Shown: positions 1-7,494 of the stretch, in pieces | Numbering within the stretch: the stretch's first letter is position 1 | How the letters are laid out: the number at the start of each line of letters is the position of its first letter | Origin: Flavobacteriales bacterium | GTDB lineage: Bacteria; Bacteroidota; Bacteroidia; Flavobacteriales_D; Cryomorphaceae | DNA: 13,819 nt | Direction: 5' to 3' | NCBI GenBank assembly: GCA_020200995.1 | Contig: JAIVHQ010000035.1 | Coordinates: forward strand, 1-13,819 | Translations under genes and position numbers: made by a program | Notes under the pieces: model-generated | What the model was told of the DNA's origin: nothing | The model's input: only the letters and a program-made list of their open reading frames with translations | The model's database searches: none

Positions 1-1109
1 ACATAGGTCCTGCCTTGGGCCCCCATCTCTTTGCGCGCTTCAGGGTTGTTGAGCAAAGCCAAAATGCGCAGTGCGCAGTTTTCCGCATCGTCCTCCACTA
101 CTATCGCTGTGTCGCGCGGGGCCTGAAGGGCTTTATTGGCCAATGTGGATGTAACGCAGGGAAGTTCCATGGCCATGGCTTCCAAGAGTTTGTTTTGAAG
201 TCCCGTGCCGATTTGCATCGGGGCAAAGAACACCTTTCCCGAACGATAGGCATCCCTGATATCGTCCATCCATCCGCTCACGGTCACGCCTGTCACTGAA
301 GCCAGGGCTTTTACACGGCGGGCGGGCGAGGAGCCCGCAAGCAGAAGGGTGGTGCCGGGCATTTGTTTTTGCAAGAGGGGCAGCACACGGTGCACGATGT
401 ACTCTGCCGTCTCTATGTTGGGTGGATAGCTCATGTTGCCTGTAAATACCAAGTCGTATTTCGGGGCTTTCGAAGCTCCTTTCCGGAAAAAGTCGGTATC
501 GATACCATTGGTAATGATCGCAATGTCTTTTCGCTCCGGGTGGTATATGTAGCGGCGGTCTTCTGCAGAGATGATCGTTTTTGCCTCGAAATATTCGAAA
601 ATGATGTTTTCATATGCGATCAGCCGCCTGCGCTCCGAGGCAAAAATTTCCCGGAAGGGCCAGCTAGCTTTCTCAGCCCTGCGGTCCATGCCTTTTGACA
701 GGGCATCCTGGTAGTCAATTGTCTTGGTGTAGTTGTGTTCATTTTTGACATACTCTGCAGTGCGAATCAGCTGGCAGTAAATATGGTCAGGTGCTGTGGC
801 TTCGATCAGTGCAGTGATTTTTCGGTGCACGGGCCGCTGATAAAAGTACATGACCTGAACGGGCTTTCGCGAAAAGATGCTGAAGGCAAGGTTGGCCAAA
901 ATGCGAAAACGGGAAAGCCGGAAAACGTGAAGTTCGGAGCAAATTTTTCGCGTTTCAGCCAGGGCTTCATCGCCCGGAGGGCTGTCTGCGAGGCAACAGA
1001 GCACCACTTCATGCCGCTTGTTGAGTGCTGCGAGCTGATGGAAGGCGCGCAGCTTGTCGCCCTTGTCGAGGGGGTAGGGTACACGGCTTAAAAGGACAAA
1101 AATTTTCAT
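1..1109 (-). CDS. Glycosyltransferase family 4 protein, C-terminus cut by the window edge
   Basis: The frame is open from ATG at 1109 to the left edge (369 codons plus two bases), so the C-terminus is missing. The N-terminus begins MKIFVLLSRVPYPLDKGDKL, the RxPYPxDKGDK motif of GT-B sugar transferases related to the PEP-CTERM/EpsH-associated group. Later come the linker AIITNGIDTDFF, the start of the second Rossmann fold (KYDLVFTGNMSYPPN) and the donor-binding stretch GTGLQNKLLEAMAMELPCV with the usual E of family GT4. It probably transfers a nucleotide-activated sugar to a surface glycan at the inner face of the membrane; donor and acceptor cannot be read from the sequence. It lies 78 bases downstream of the LptF/LptG-type permease on the same strand, which fits an envelope-polysaccharide role. 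Roughly 20-40 residues are probably missing, judged by family length. Confidence 0.85.
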   Translation of the reverse strand, partial: MKIFVLLSRVPYPLDKGDKLRAFHQLAALNKRHEVVLCCLADSPPGDEALAETRKICSELHVFRLSRFRILANLAFSIFSRKPVQVMYFYQRPVHRKITALIEATAPDHIYCQLIRTAEYVKNEHNYTKTIDYQDALSKGMDRRAEKASWPFREIFASERRRLIAYENIIFEYFEAKTIISAEDRRYIYHPERKDIAIITNGIDTDFFRKGASKAPKYDLVFTGNMSYPPNIETAEYIVHRVLPLLQKQMPGTTLLLAGSSPARRVKALASVTGVTVSGWMDDIRDAYRSGKVFFAPMQIGTGLQNKLLEAMAMELPCVTSTLANKALQAPRDTAIVVEDDAENCALRILALLNNPEARKEMGAQGRTY

Positions 1110-1187
1110 GTGTATCGCACTCCCTAAACGGGGCTGCGCGAAAGTACAGCTTTTAGGAAACAATCGCCCTCGACCGCCCCCGAGGAT

Positions 1188-2627
1188 TTAAACGCCTGCC
1201 CCGGAGCTTTCTTTTTTGGCGAAGACCCTTCCCATTCGTTCGAAAAATCTGATATACACATCACGGTCGAAGAGGGCGGCGTCTTTGGCTGCTTTGTAGG
1301 TCAAAAATATGGCGATGGGCATTAGAATGGCTGAACTCATCCACATTCCTTCGTAGGGAAGCAGTTTGCCCGAATCCACCATCTTCTCGCCCGAGATGGA
1401 GCTAATGTGGTAGATCAGAAAAAACACCACTGAGATGATGACAGGAAGTCCAAGACCACCTTTCTTAATGATTGCACCCAGCGGAGCGCCGATAAAAAAT
1501 AAAATAATACAAGCCAATGACAGGGTCAGCTTGCGGTGCCATTCCACCTTGTGCTTGTTAATGTACTCCTGCCTGCTTTTGAGTTCTTCTTTGGTGCGCG
1601 CCATGTAGTTCTTTAAGTTACGGGTCATGTTCATGGCCACATTCACGGCCTGTCTACGCTCACCGAGATTCAGGCTCTCATACGTCGGCATTTGCGCCGA
1701 ATCAGGAACGGCCACAAGGCCGTGCTTCGTGGTGTCTTTGAGCGTTATGGATCTATCCATGTATTTTGCCATGTCGCGTCGTCGGTTGACGCTTTGCAGG
1801 TTTAATGAGTCGATGGAGTGTTCGAGCTGCTTCATGGAGAGCATTTTCATGTGGCTCTTCCACAGGTCTTCATCGGTGCGCTGCAGGTCGAATCCGGAGA
1901 GATCCATGGTGATAAAATCTTCCGAAAATCGGTTTTTGGTGTGCGGTGCTGCTTGCTTGTCGGAACTCACAATTTCGTCGTAACTCACACCGTCTTTCAG
2001 GTGGAGCATGAGGTTTTGGCCATTGGGGCTTTTGATCATTTCGCCTTCATTGGCTCGAATCACACGCCTGTTGCCCGGCGTATTTTTATCGTGCTGGTAA
2101 ATCAGTACATCGAACAGGCGGTTGCTGTCTTTTTCTTTCGACATTACCCTGATGCTGTAGCCTTCGATCCCGTTGTAGAAAATACCGTCTTTGAGTTCCA
2201 TGCTCGGCTTTTTGCGGGTCACATCCCACAGCAATGATTTAAACTTCAGGTTGGCGTAAGGCGAAATCGTATTGTTAAAATAAAATGCCCCGGCCGAAAG
2301 CAGGCCGATAAATAAAATCAGTGGTGCCATGACCCTGAAAAGGGATAAACCGCTCGACTTCATGGCGACGAGTTCGTAATTTTCAGCGAGGTTGCCCATG
2401 GTCATGATGCTGCTCAACAGCACTGCCAGGGGCAGCGACATGGGTACTAAATTAGCGGAAGCGTAAAATAACAGTTCTACAATGACGAGGGGGTCCAGGC
2501 CTTTTCCTACAAAGTCGTCAATGTATTTCCATACAAACTGCATCAGGAAAATGAAGAGCACGATGAAAAACGTGAGAATAAACGGCCCCATGTAGGACCG
2601 AATCAGAAGAAGGTGGATTTTTTTCAA
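1188..2627 (-). CDS. LptF/LptG (YjgP/YjgQ) family permease, TTG start
   Basis: A 479-residue inner-membrane protein of the LptF/LptG family. With the LptB ATPase these proteins extract lipopolysaccharide from the inner membrane and pass it to the periplasmic bridge. Visible features are a first membrane helix after MKKIHLLLIRSYMGPF, the conserved segment FVWKYIDDFVGKGLDP, a second and third helix to about residue 117, a long periplasmic beta-jellyroll region (about 120-365), and three C-terminal helices (about 368-455), including the GAPLGAIIKKGGLG loop. It is longer than the roughly 360 residues of enterobacterial members, as is usual in Bacteroidota. The start codon is TTG at 2627: an in-frame TGA lies about 14 codons upstream, the only earlier ATG/GTG/TTG option is this one, and the family N-terminus begins here. 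The START-like gene is 72 bases upstream. LptF and LptG cannot be told apart here. Confidence 0.92.
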   Translation of the reverse strand: MKKIHLLLIRSYMGPFILTFFIVLFIFLMQFVWKYIDDFVGKGLDPLVIVELLFYASANLVPMSLPLAVLLSSIMTMGNLAENYELVAMKSSGLSLFRVMAPLILFIGLLSAGAFYFNNTISPYANLKFKSLLWDVTRKKPSMELKDGIFYNGIEGYSIRVMSKEKDSNRLFDVLIYQHDKNTPGNRRVIRANEGEMIKSPNGQNLMLHLKDGVSYDEIVSSDKQAAPHTKNRFSEDFITMDLSGFDLQRTDEDLWKSHMKMLSMKQLEHSIDSLNLQSVNRRRDMAKYMDRSITLKDTTKHGLVAVPDSAQMPTYESLNLGERRQAVNVAMNMTRNLKNYMARTKEELKSRQEYINKHKVEWHRKLTLSLACIILFFIGAPLGAIIKKGGLGLPVIISVVFFLIYHISSISGEKMVDSGKLLPYEGMWMSSAILMPIAIFLTYKAAKDAALFDRDVYIRFFERMGRVFAKKESSGAGV

Positions 2628-2699
2628 TGCCTGTACGTTGCTGCCGGGAGTGAATCAAACATCATTCCGCTTTTGCGCTTCTGTGAGTCCTTCAATTGT

Positions 2700-3083
2700 T
2701 CAGGCTCCCAAAACGCGACGCAAGTCCTCTATCTGGCTTTCCCAGAGGTTGATGGTGCTTTCTTCATCGCCTTCATCGGCAAAGTCAGTGACGATCAGAG
2801 CCACTTCTCCTGTGATGGGGTCGACTTTTATTCGGAGTTCGAAATAATAGTCTTCGCCTTCGTCATAATCCCAGCGAAACTTCACGAATTGGTCTTTTGA
2901 CTTCGACAACATATCAGCTTTCTCCTCAGAACCGTCCCAGATAAAGGTAAAGGTCTTCTCGCGCACGTTCACATTATCAGCAAACCACTCCGACAACCCC
3001 GCAGGTGTGCTTATCATATTGAAAAGGCTCTTTGGGGAGGCGTTGAGCAGCATTTCCATTTCTACTTTTTTCTTATCAGACAT
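2700..3083 (-). CDS. START-like (SRPBCC fold) domain protein
   Basis: A 127-residue cytoplasmic protein with no signal peptide. The N-terminus MSDKKKVEMEMLLNASPKSL, the following motif STPAGLSEWFADNV and the strands FTFIWDGSEEKADM and VKFRWDYDEGEDYYFEL match the START-like/AHSA1-type SRPBCC proteins widespread in Bacteroidota. The fold forms a hydrophobic cavity, but no ligand is established for this subfamily. The C-terminal helix (INLWESQIEDLRRVLGA) is the usual lid helix, so the protein looks complete. ATG at 3083 is a natural start. It is the first gene of a minus-strand run with the LptF/LptG-type permease, 72 bases apart. A weak -7-like element reading TTATCTTG on the minus strand lies about 35 bases upstream. 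Confidence 0.85.
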   Translation of the reverse strand: MSDKKKVEMEMLLNASPKSLFNMISTPAGLSEWFADNVNVREKTFTFIWDGSEEKADMLSKSKDQFVKFRWDYDEGEDYYFELRIKVDPITGEVALIVTDFADEGDEESTINLWESQIEDLRRVLGA

Positions 3084-3208
3084 GCATTAAGTGTATTCAT
3101 TTGGGTAGCGGGGCCAAGATAATAATTTATTCAATGACGGAGTCCGCCTTATTTTCAAATTTATGTTCGTTAATCAGCGGAAATCCCTGTGCAATATCCA
3201 AAAATTAT

Positions 3209-3216
3209 TATCTTTG
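3209..3216 (+). promoter_or_regulatory. TAnnTTTG -7 promoter element for the tRNA gene
   Basis: TATCTTTG is a perfect match to the Bacteroidota -7 consensus TAnnTTTG and ends 16 bases before the first base of the mature tRNA. No convincing -33 TTTG box is seen at the usual spacing. Inferred from motif and position only. Confidence 0.6.
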
Positions 3217-3232
3217 CGCCCGCAAATTACAC

Positions 3233-3306
3233 GGCGAGGTAGCTCAGCTGGTTAGAGCGCATGATTCATAATCATGAGGTCCCGAGTTCAAGTCTCGGTC
3301 TCGCTA
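3233..3306 (+). tRNA. tRNA-Met (CAT), probably elongator
   Basis: A complete 74-base cloverleaf. The acceptor stem pairs 3233-3239 with 3299-3305 (with G-U pairs at both ends). The D stem is GCTC (3242-3245) with GAGC (3255-3258). The anticodon stem is CATGA (3260-3264) with TCATG (3272-3276), around the loop TTCATAA. The T stem is CCGAG (3282-3286) with CTCGG (3294-3298). The discriminator is A at 3306 and CCA is not encoded. The anticodon CAT is at 3267-3269. There is no C-A mismatch at the top of the acceptor stem and no GGG/CCC anticodon stem, so it is not the initiator. A lysidine-modified tRNA-Ile(CAT) cannot be fully excluded by eye. It has its own promoter and terminator. Confidence 0.95.
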
Positions 3307-3314
3307 CAAAAACG

Positions 3315-3344
3315 AAAACGAAGGACAGTGTCCTTCGTTTTTTT
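3315..3344 (+). terminator. Rho-independent terminator after tRNA-Met
   Basis: A perfect 12-base stem (3315-3326 with 3330-3341) around the three-base loop AGT, continuing into a run of T (3338-3344). It starts nine bases after the tRNA discriminator, so it should end the tRNA transcript. The stem also carries an A-run on the left and could work weakly in the other direction. Confidence 0.85.
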
Positions 3345-3412
3345 ATTCCTTAAAGTTTCCCAAAACATCCCTATAACAGAGGCTTTGCAAGATTTTCTTC
3401 TCGCGAAGGCCG

Positions 3413-3420
3413 TACCTTTA
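3413..3420 (+). promoter_or_regulatory. Candidate -7 element for the exonuclease/GIY-YIG operon
   Basis: TACCTTTA matches TAnnTTTG at all but the last position and ends 25 bases before the ATG at 3446. A TTTG at 3384-3387 is the nearest -33-like box, but the 25-base spacing is long. A promoter is expected here because the tRNA terminator isolates this gene from upstream transcription. Confidence 0.4.
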
Positions 3421-3445
3421 AGTTCCTTATTGGAATCCGCTGCCG

Positions 3446-4786
3446 ATGAAAAAATATGCCGTTGTCGATATTGAAACGACGGGCCTTGTGCATCAAGGTC
3501 ACGGCATCACTGAGATTGCCGTGGTGCATGTAGACGGCGATGTGATTTTGCCTGTTTTTCACTCCATGGTAAACCCCGGGCGCGATATTCCACTGCAAAT
3601 CAGTCAGCTCACGGGTATAAAGTCGCAGCTTATCTCAGCCGCTCCTACTTTTTCTGAAATTGCTCACAAATTAGCCGCTTGTCTCGAAGGCCGAATTTTT
3701 GCCGCCCACCATGTCAACTTTGATTACACTTTTTTGAAAAAGGCCTTGGAAGCATGCGGTATTCGAATTCCGACTGCCCGACTTTGCACAGTCCGCCTTG
3801 CGAAGCGCTGCATGCCCGACCTGCCTTCGGCGCGGCTCGGAGCCCTTTGTCGCAAGCTTGGAGTGGAGAATACATCTCCCCACCGCGCCATGGGCGATGC
3901 CCTGGCCGCAGCTGAAATTCTCTGCAAACTAAAAGCTTTGGAGGATGGTCGTTTCCTCGATGAGGAACTGAAGGGCACCAATCGCCCGACGATCATACCC
4001 GCTCACCTCGACGCCGCTTCAGTCACAGCGCTGCCCGAACTCCCGGGGGTCTACTATTTTTATTCCGCTGCCTCACATCGCCCGATCTATGTGGGCAAGG
4101 CGCGAAATCTAAAGCAGCGGGTAATCAGTCACTTCACTTCGCCCGGATCGAGTGCGCGTAAGCAGCTTTTTCAGCGCGAATTATCGCGACTCAACTTTAC
4201 AGTGACCGATAGTGAATACATGGCCCTCCTTCTTGAGGACGCTGAGATAAAGCGCCACCTCCCGAAATACAACCGCGCCCAGAAGAGCCGTGCCCTGCCA
4301 TTTGCGGTGCGCTGCTACGAAACGCGTTCAGGGCAGTTGAGGCTTGGAATTTTGTCATCGGGAGGGCACCCTGACGACCTGGCCTTTTTCGGATCGGCCC
4401 ACGCCGCAAAGCAATGGATCATCGAACAGGTTCGGACATTCGGCTTTGACCCGCGGCGGGCGGGTTTGGCCCCCCTTTATGCCGATGACTTGTCGCTTCC
4501 TGAGGAGGCCGAAGAAGATGAGAATTTCCGATCGTTTCTAAAGGCTGCCGATGAATCCAAAGAAGGCGACTTTGCCCTTTTGGAGCCCGATCGCAACGGC
4601 CGGCGAGGTTACGTGCTCGTGAAGAGCGGTAGGTACTGCGGTTTTGGTCACATGCCTGCGGGCGATACCCCTGAACCTGAAGGGGTGGAGCGCACGCTGA
4701 ACAGGGCACCCGAAAGCAGCGTGGTACGGGCAGTTATTCGCAATATGCTGTCAGATTCAAACATTACTAAAATAGAATTTCAATGA
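3446..4786 (+). CDS. DEDDh 3'-5' exonuclease fused to a GIY-YIG nuclease domain
   Basis: A 446-residue two-nuclease protein. Residues 1-165 are a DnaQ/epsilon-like DEDDh exonuclease: VVDIETTG gives D8 and E10, NFDYTF gives D93, HRAMGDA gives H146 and D151. Residues about 196-280 are a UvrC/Cho-like GIY-YIG endonuclease domain: GVYYF (201-205), YVGKARNLKQRV with Y215 and R225, LLLEDAEIKR with catalytic E264, and N276 in PKYN. The Y-to-R and E-to-N spacings match UvrC. The last about 165 residues match nothing I can name. Proteins of this architecture are annotated as epsilon-like or UvrC-like; a role in excision repair is inference. Its TGA overlaps the ATG of the lipoprotein gene (ATGA at 4783-4786), so the two are likely translationally coupled. 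Confidence 0.9.
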   Translation: MKKYAVVDIETTGLVHQGHGITEIAVVHVDGDVILPVFHSMVNPGRDIPLQISQLTGIKSQLISAAPTFSEIAHKLAACLEGRIFAAHHVNFDYTFLKKALEACGIRIPTARLCTVRLAKRCMPDLPSARLGALCRKLGVENTSPHRAMGDALAAAEILCKLKALEDGRFLDEELKGTNRPTIIPAHLDAASVTALPELPGVYYFYSAASHRPIYVGKARNLKQRVISHFTSPGSSARKQLFQRELSRLNFTVTDSEYMALLLEDAEIKRHLPKYNRAQKSRALPFAVRCYETRSGQLRLGILSSGGHPDDLAFFGSAHAAKQWIIEQVRTFGFDPRRAGLAPLYADDLSLPEEAEEDENFRSFLKAADESKEGDFALLEPDRNGRRGYVLVKSGRYCGFGHMPAGDTPEPEGVERTLNRAPESSVVRAVIRNMLSDSNITKIEFQ

Positions 4787-5220
4787 ACATTTTCAGACTG
4801 AGCGCTCTTTTATTCCTGATCACGGCCTGCACGGTGGACGACTCTGTGCGCAATGTAGAAATGGAATCTGAAATACGCCTGGCGCTTGACATGCAAAAAG
4901 AAGCCTGGAACGCGGGCGACATCGAAGGGTTTGTCTCCTGGTACCTTCAATCGGACGATCTTCGCTTTACCACCTCACGCGGAATGCTAAAAGGTGTAGA
5001 TGAAGTGTTGGATCGTTACAAAGAGGCGTACGGTGACACCGACCGCATGGGGCGCCTCGATTTTGAAATTGAGGAGTTCATGTGTATCGATGCCGAGCAT
5101 GCCATCCTGATCGGAAAATGGACCGTTTTTCGCGACGGCGATCGGCCCGAAGGCTACTTTACACTGCTTTGGAAAAAGACAAACGAGGGCTGGCGTATTG
5201 CTGTAGATCACACAAGCTAA
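4783..5220 (+). CDS. NTF2-like (SnoaL/DUF4440-type) lipoprotein
   Basis: A 145-residue protein with a lipoprotein signal peptide: MNIFRLSALLFLITAC ends in a lipobox with the acylated Cys at position 16. Two acidic residues follow at 19-20 (CTVDD), loosely like the acidic surface-export signals known for Flavobacteriia lipoproteins. The mature part is one NTF2-like alpha+beta domain: helix LDMQKEAWNAGDIEGFVSWY, the strand with LRFTTSRGMLKGVDEVL, and a C-terminal strand pair ending WRIAVDHTS, as in SnoaL/DUF4440 proteins. No catalytic residues can be assigned, so the function is unknown. It overlaps the upstream nuclease gene by four bases and the downstream rhomboid gene by one (TAATG). Confidence 0.85.
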   Translation: MNIFRLSALLFLITACTVDDSVRNVEMESEIRLALDMQKEAWNAGDIEGFVSWYLQSDDLRFTTSRGMLKGVDEVLDRYKEAYGDTDRMGRLDFEIEEFMCIDAEHAILIGKWTVFRDGDRPEGYFTLLWKKTNEGWRIAVDHTS

Positions 5221-5897
5221 TGGAGTTAAGCGTCAATCTCGTTCTTGTCATTGCCAACGTGGCCCTTTCACTCGCGGTGTTTTCTAACCAGGATCTGTTC
5301 GGCAAGCTGCTGTTTAATCCCTACATCACCTTGCGGCAAAATGAATGGTACCGCACAGTGACCCACGCATTCATCCACGCCGACTACATTCATTTGTTTT
5401 TCAATATGTACGTGCTCTATCAGTTCGGCGGATTGATCGAAACCATATTCACCGACCCCCGGGTTTTTTCAAAGATATTTCCGGCAGTAGAATTTTGGGG
5501 CGTATCCCGTGGCTACCTCTACTTTGTAATTTTGTATTTCGGAGGAATGCTCACGGCCACCTTGCCGGCCTTCAGGAAGCACAAAGACAATCCGGCTTAC
5601 AATTCCGTGGGCGCGTCGGGGGCCGTGTCGGCAGTGGTGCTGGCCATCATCATCGCGCTGCCCACGATGGAGCTCTACCTGTTTTTTATCCCCATCGGCA
5701 TTCCTGCATTCATCATTGGTATTGCTTATCTGGTCTATGAGTATTTTATGAGCAAGCGCGGCCGCACGGGCATTGCCCACGACGCTCACCTCTGGGGAGG
5801 CCTTTTCGGACTGGTTTTTATGCTTGTCATAGAGCCCCGATTCGGTTTGTATTTCCTCGAGCAGGTGGGTGCCTTTTTCGCAGGCTTGTTGTCCTAA
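5220..5897 (+). CDS. Rhomboid family intramembrane serine protease
   Basis: A 225-residue membrane protein that should cleave substrates within the membrane. It has the rhomboid core: W43/R45 in EWYRTVTHAF, the H58xxxN62 motif in HLFFNMY, the nucleophile S133 in NSVGASGAV, and the general base H190 in AHLWGG. About six membrane helices are visible, with an enlarged loop after the second helix (about 73-97). The ATG at 5220 overlaps the TAA of the lipoprotein gene. This is preferred over an in-frame ATG at 5082, which would add 46 residues of unlikely sequence lying over the lipoprotein gene. The coupled lipoprotein might be a partner or substrate, but this is speculation. Confidence 0.92.
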   Translation: MELSVNLVLVIANVALSLAVFSNQDLFGKLLFNPYITLRQNEWYRTVTHAFIHADYIHLFFNMYVLYQFGGLIETIFTDPRVFSKIFPAVEFWGVSRGYLYFVILYFGGMLTATLPAFRKHKDNPAYNSVGASGAVSAVVLAIIIALPTMELYLFFIPIGIPAFIIGIAYLVYEYFMSKRGRTGIAHDAHLWGGLFGLVFMLVIEPRFGLYFLEQVGAFFAGLLS

Positions 5898-5903
5898 TTC
5901 ACC

Positions 5904-5911
5904 TAACTTTG
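5904..5911 (+). promoter_or_regulatory. TAnnTTTG -7 element for the class IV aminotransferase gene
   Basis: TAACTTTG matches the Bacteroidota -7 consensus exactly and ends 16 bases before ATG 5928. The upstream -33 region is T-rich (TTTTT at 5874-5878) but has no clean TTTG. It suggests this gene is transcribed separately from the rhomboid operon. Confidence 0.5.
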
Positions 5912-5927
5912 TAACCGAAACAGATTT

Positions 5928-6803
5928 ATGGAGCCCACCGCCGCGATACTATTCAATGGAACCTTGACCACAGCCGGAAACGCTGATTTGCGCTTTCTGA
6001 ACAGGGCCTTGCGTTTGGGCGACGGTTTTTTTGAAACCATCAGGGTGATCAATGGCAGGCCCCATGCATGGGATGCCCACTACGCAAGAATTGTGTCCTG
6101 CTGCCGGGCGCTATCGCTCGAGCCGCAACCCCATGTGGATGCGGCGTTCCTGATTCGAGGTATACACCGCCTTTTACAGGAGCACAATACCCTCAATGCA
6201 CGGCTGCGCCTCACCTTTTTCCGGCAGGGCGGGGGGACCTACACACCCGAGACAAACCGCCTCGGATTTATTGGTGAAATTGTCGCACTCGCGGAGGGAG
6301 ATTTTCAAGTAAAGGACGAAGGCCTTCATCTGGGGCTGTACACTGATTTGAAAAAGCAGCGCAGCCCTCTGGCTCCCTACAAACTGCTCGGAAACCACGT
6401 GTATATACAGGCGGCCATTTGGGCGGCTCGACATCATTTTGACGATGTGCTGGTATGCAACGATGCCGGCGAGATCATTGAGGCCACAGCGAGCAACATT
6501 TTTTTGGTGCGCAAAGGTGAGCTCCACACGCCTCCCGCTGCGAGTGGATGCGTGGGCGGAGTGATGCGCATGTCGGTGCTCAACGCCGCCATGGAGGCGG
6601 GCATACCCTGCTATGAAACCCAAATCGACGAAGCAGACATCCTCTCGGCCACCGAAGTATTGCTAACCAATGCTGTGAAGGGAATCGCCTGGGTACGCAG
6701 CTTTCGCGACAAGCGTTACTTCCACAAGATGGGTGACTTACTGACCACAGCGCTTAATCGCCGCCACAGCGAATATGTAGCCACTTTAGAGGCTGCTGAG
6801 TAG
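5928..6803 (+). CDS. PLP-dependent aminotransferase class IV (fold type IV)
   Basis: A 291-residue cytoplasmic enzyme of the family containing branched-chain aminotransferase (IlvE), D-amino acid aminotransferase and aminodeoxychorismate lyase (PabC). Seen in order: LGDGFFETIRV (30-40), the PLP-binding lysine K152 in APYKLLGNHVYIQAA, the phosphate-binding stretch EIIEATASNIFLV (182-194), and LLTNAVKGI near the C-terminus. The short length and GDGFFETIRV make an aminodeoxychorismate lyase-like or branched-chain-like member possible. Substrate cannot be decided by eye. ATG 5928 is 30 bases after the rhomboid stop and 16 bases after a -7 element. Confidence 0.88.
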   Translation: MEPTAAILFNGTLTTAGNADLRFLNRALRLGDGFFETIRVINGRPHAWDAHYARIVSCCRALSLEPQPHVDAAFLIRGIHRLLQEHNTLNARLRLTFFRQGGGTYTPETNRLGFIGEIVALAEGDFQVKDEGLHLGLYTDLKKQRSPLAPYKLLGNHVYIQAAIWAARHHFDDVLVCNDAGEIIEATASNIFLVRKGELHTPPAASGCVGGVMRMSVLNAAMEAGIPCYETQIDEADILSATEVLLTNAVKGIAWVRSFRDKRYFHKMGDLLTTALNRRHSEYVATLEAAE

Positions 6804-6892
6804 CAGGATCATCACAGTATCCACAGCGGACTGATCAACCTTAATATTTCATAAAGAACACCTTAGATTTTTCTGCTTGGGAATTATTCTAT

Positions 6893-6900
6893 TATCTTTC
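6893..6900 (+). promoter_or_regulatory. Candidate -7 element for the Gre-like gene
   Basis: TATCTTTC differs from TAnnTTTG only in the last base. A T-rich patch (6868-6872) sits about 20 bases upstream, where a -33 box would lie. The leader to ATG 6964 would be about 57 bases and includes a small hairpin (GGGTG 6911-6915 with CACCC 6924-6928). Confidence 0.35.
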
Positions 6901-6963
6901 TCGTATTAGAGGGTGGCATTATTCACCCTTTCACCGATACAATTTTTTAAATACAATACTGCG

Positions 6964-7437
6964 ATGAGTACTAAACCACCTAAGTTGACATTGGAAGATA
7001 AGCGGTCTGCGCTTCAGGAATTGATTCGCGAAAAGCAGGAGCAATTTGAAGCCTTTGAAACTGCACAGAAGCAAACCCTCGAAAGCTCAAACAAACAAGC
7101 CGGCGAAAATGAGGATCGATTCGAAAACCCTCAGGAACAGATGGTCGATGAGATCGAAATGCGTTCAGGGGTGCTCGACAAAATAAAAACTGACCTGGAA
7201 TTGCTTCGCGGAATCCACGCGGGTGAGGAATTGGAATCAGTGGAGCGAGGTGCCTTGGTGCGCACCGATCAACTATTAATCTTAGTGGCCACGGCGCACC
7301 CCGACCGAATGTCAGACCGCGAAAAATTGGTTTTTATTTCAACAGAGGCCCCTATTTTTGAGGCCATGAGAGGCAAGAAGGCGGGAGAGGGGTTTACCCT
7401 GAACGGGCAAACACACAAAATTCACGATGTTGTCTGA
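6964..7437 (+). CDS. GreA/GreB-family elongation factor-like protein
   Basis: A 157-residue protein. The N-terminal half (about 8-90) is strongly charged and predicted to be a helical hairpin/coiled coil, with an acidic patch in the middle (GENEDRFENPQEQM, 47-60) where Gre factors carry the acidic tip that reaches RNA polymerase. The C-terminal half (about 91-157) resembles the FKBP-like Gre domain: VERGALVRTDQLLILVAT, ISTEAPIFEAMRGKKAGEGF and a final HKIHDVV strand. A role in rescuing backtracked RNA polymerase is inferred from family only. ATG 6964 is preferred; an in-frame GTG at 6913 would add 17 residues unlike Gre N-termini and would start inside a small hairpin. Confidence 0.75.
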   Translation: MSTKPPKLTLEDKRSALQELIREKQEQFEAFETAQKQTLESSNKQAGENEDRFENPQEQMVDEIEMRSGVLDKIKTDLELLRGIHAGEELESVERGALVRTDQLLILVATAHPDRMSDREKLVFISTEAPIFEAMRGKKAGEGFTLNGQTHKIHDVV

Positions 7438-7447
7438 ACGCATTATT

Positions 7448-7489
7448 GGTTGATCCAAGTAAATCCCGAATCATCGGGATACATCAACC
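7448..7489. terminator. Nested inverted repeat between convergent genes, likely bidirectional terminator
   Basis: An outer pair GGTTGAT (7448-7454) and ATCAACC (7483-7489) encloses an inner perfect hairpin ATCCCGA (7463-7469), loop ATCA, TCGGGAT (7474-7480). It fills the 57-base gap between the converging Gre-like and yqgE genes. There is no T-run on either side, so it is either a transcription barrier/3'-end stabiliser or a repeated extragenic palindrome rather than a classic terminator. Confidence 0.5.
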
Positions 7490-7494
7490 CATGC

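Noticed and set aside
806..1084. Apparent frameshift in the glycosyltransferase near 855
   Set aside because: A careful re-read of the T-run (four T on the coding strand, 867-870) keeps one continuous frame from 1109 to the left edge.
3233..3350. tRNA gene as an integration site of a mobile element
   Set aside because: No integrase, no direct repeat of the tRNA 3' end, and housekeeping genes on both sides.
5082..5219. Longer start for the rhomboid protease
   Set aside because: The extra 46 residues overlap the lipoprotein gene, are rich in Arg and Cys, and are unlike rhomboid N-termini; ATG 5220 with TAATG coupling is better.
6913..6963. GTG 6913 as start of the Gre-like protein
   Set aside because: The added residues do not look like a Gre N-terminus, and the GTG sits inside a small hairpin; ATG 6964 is more natural.
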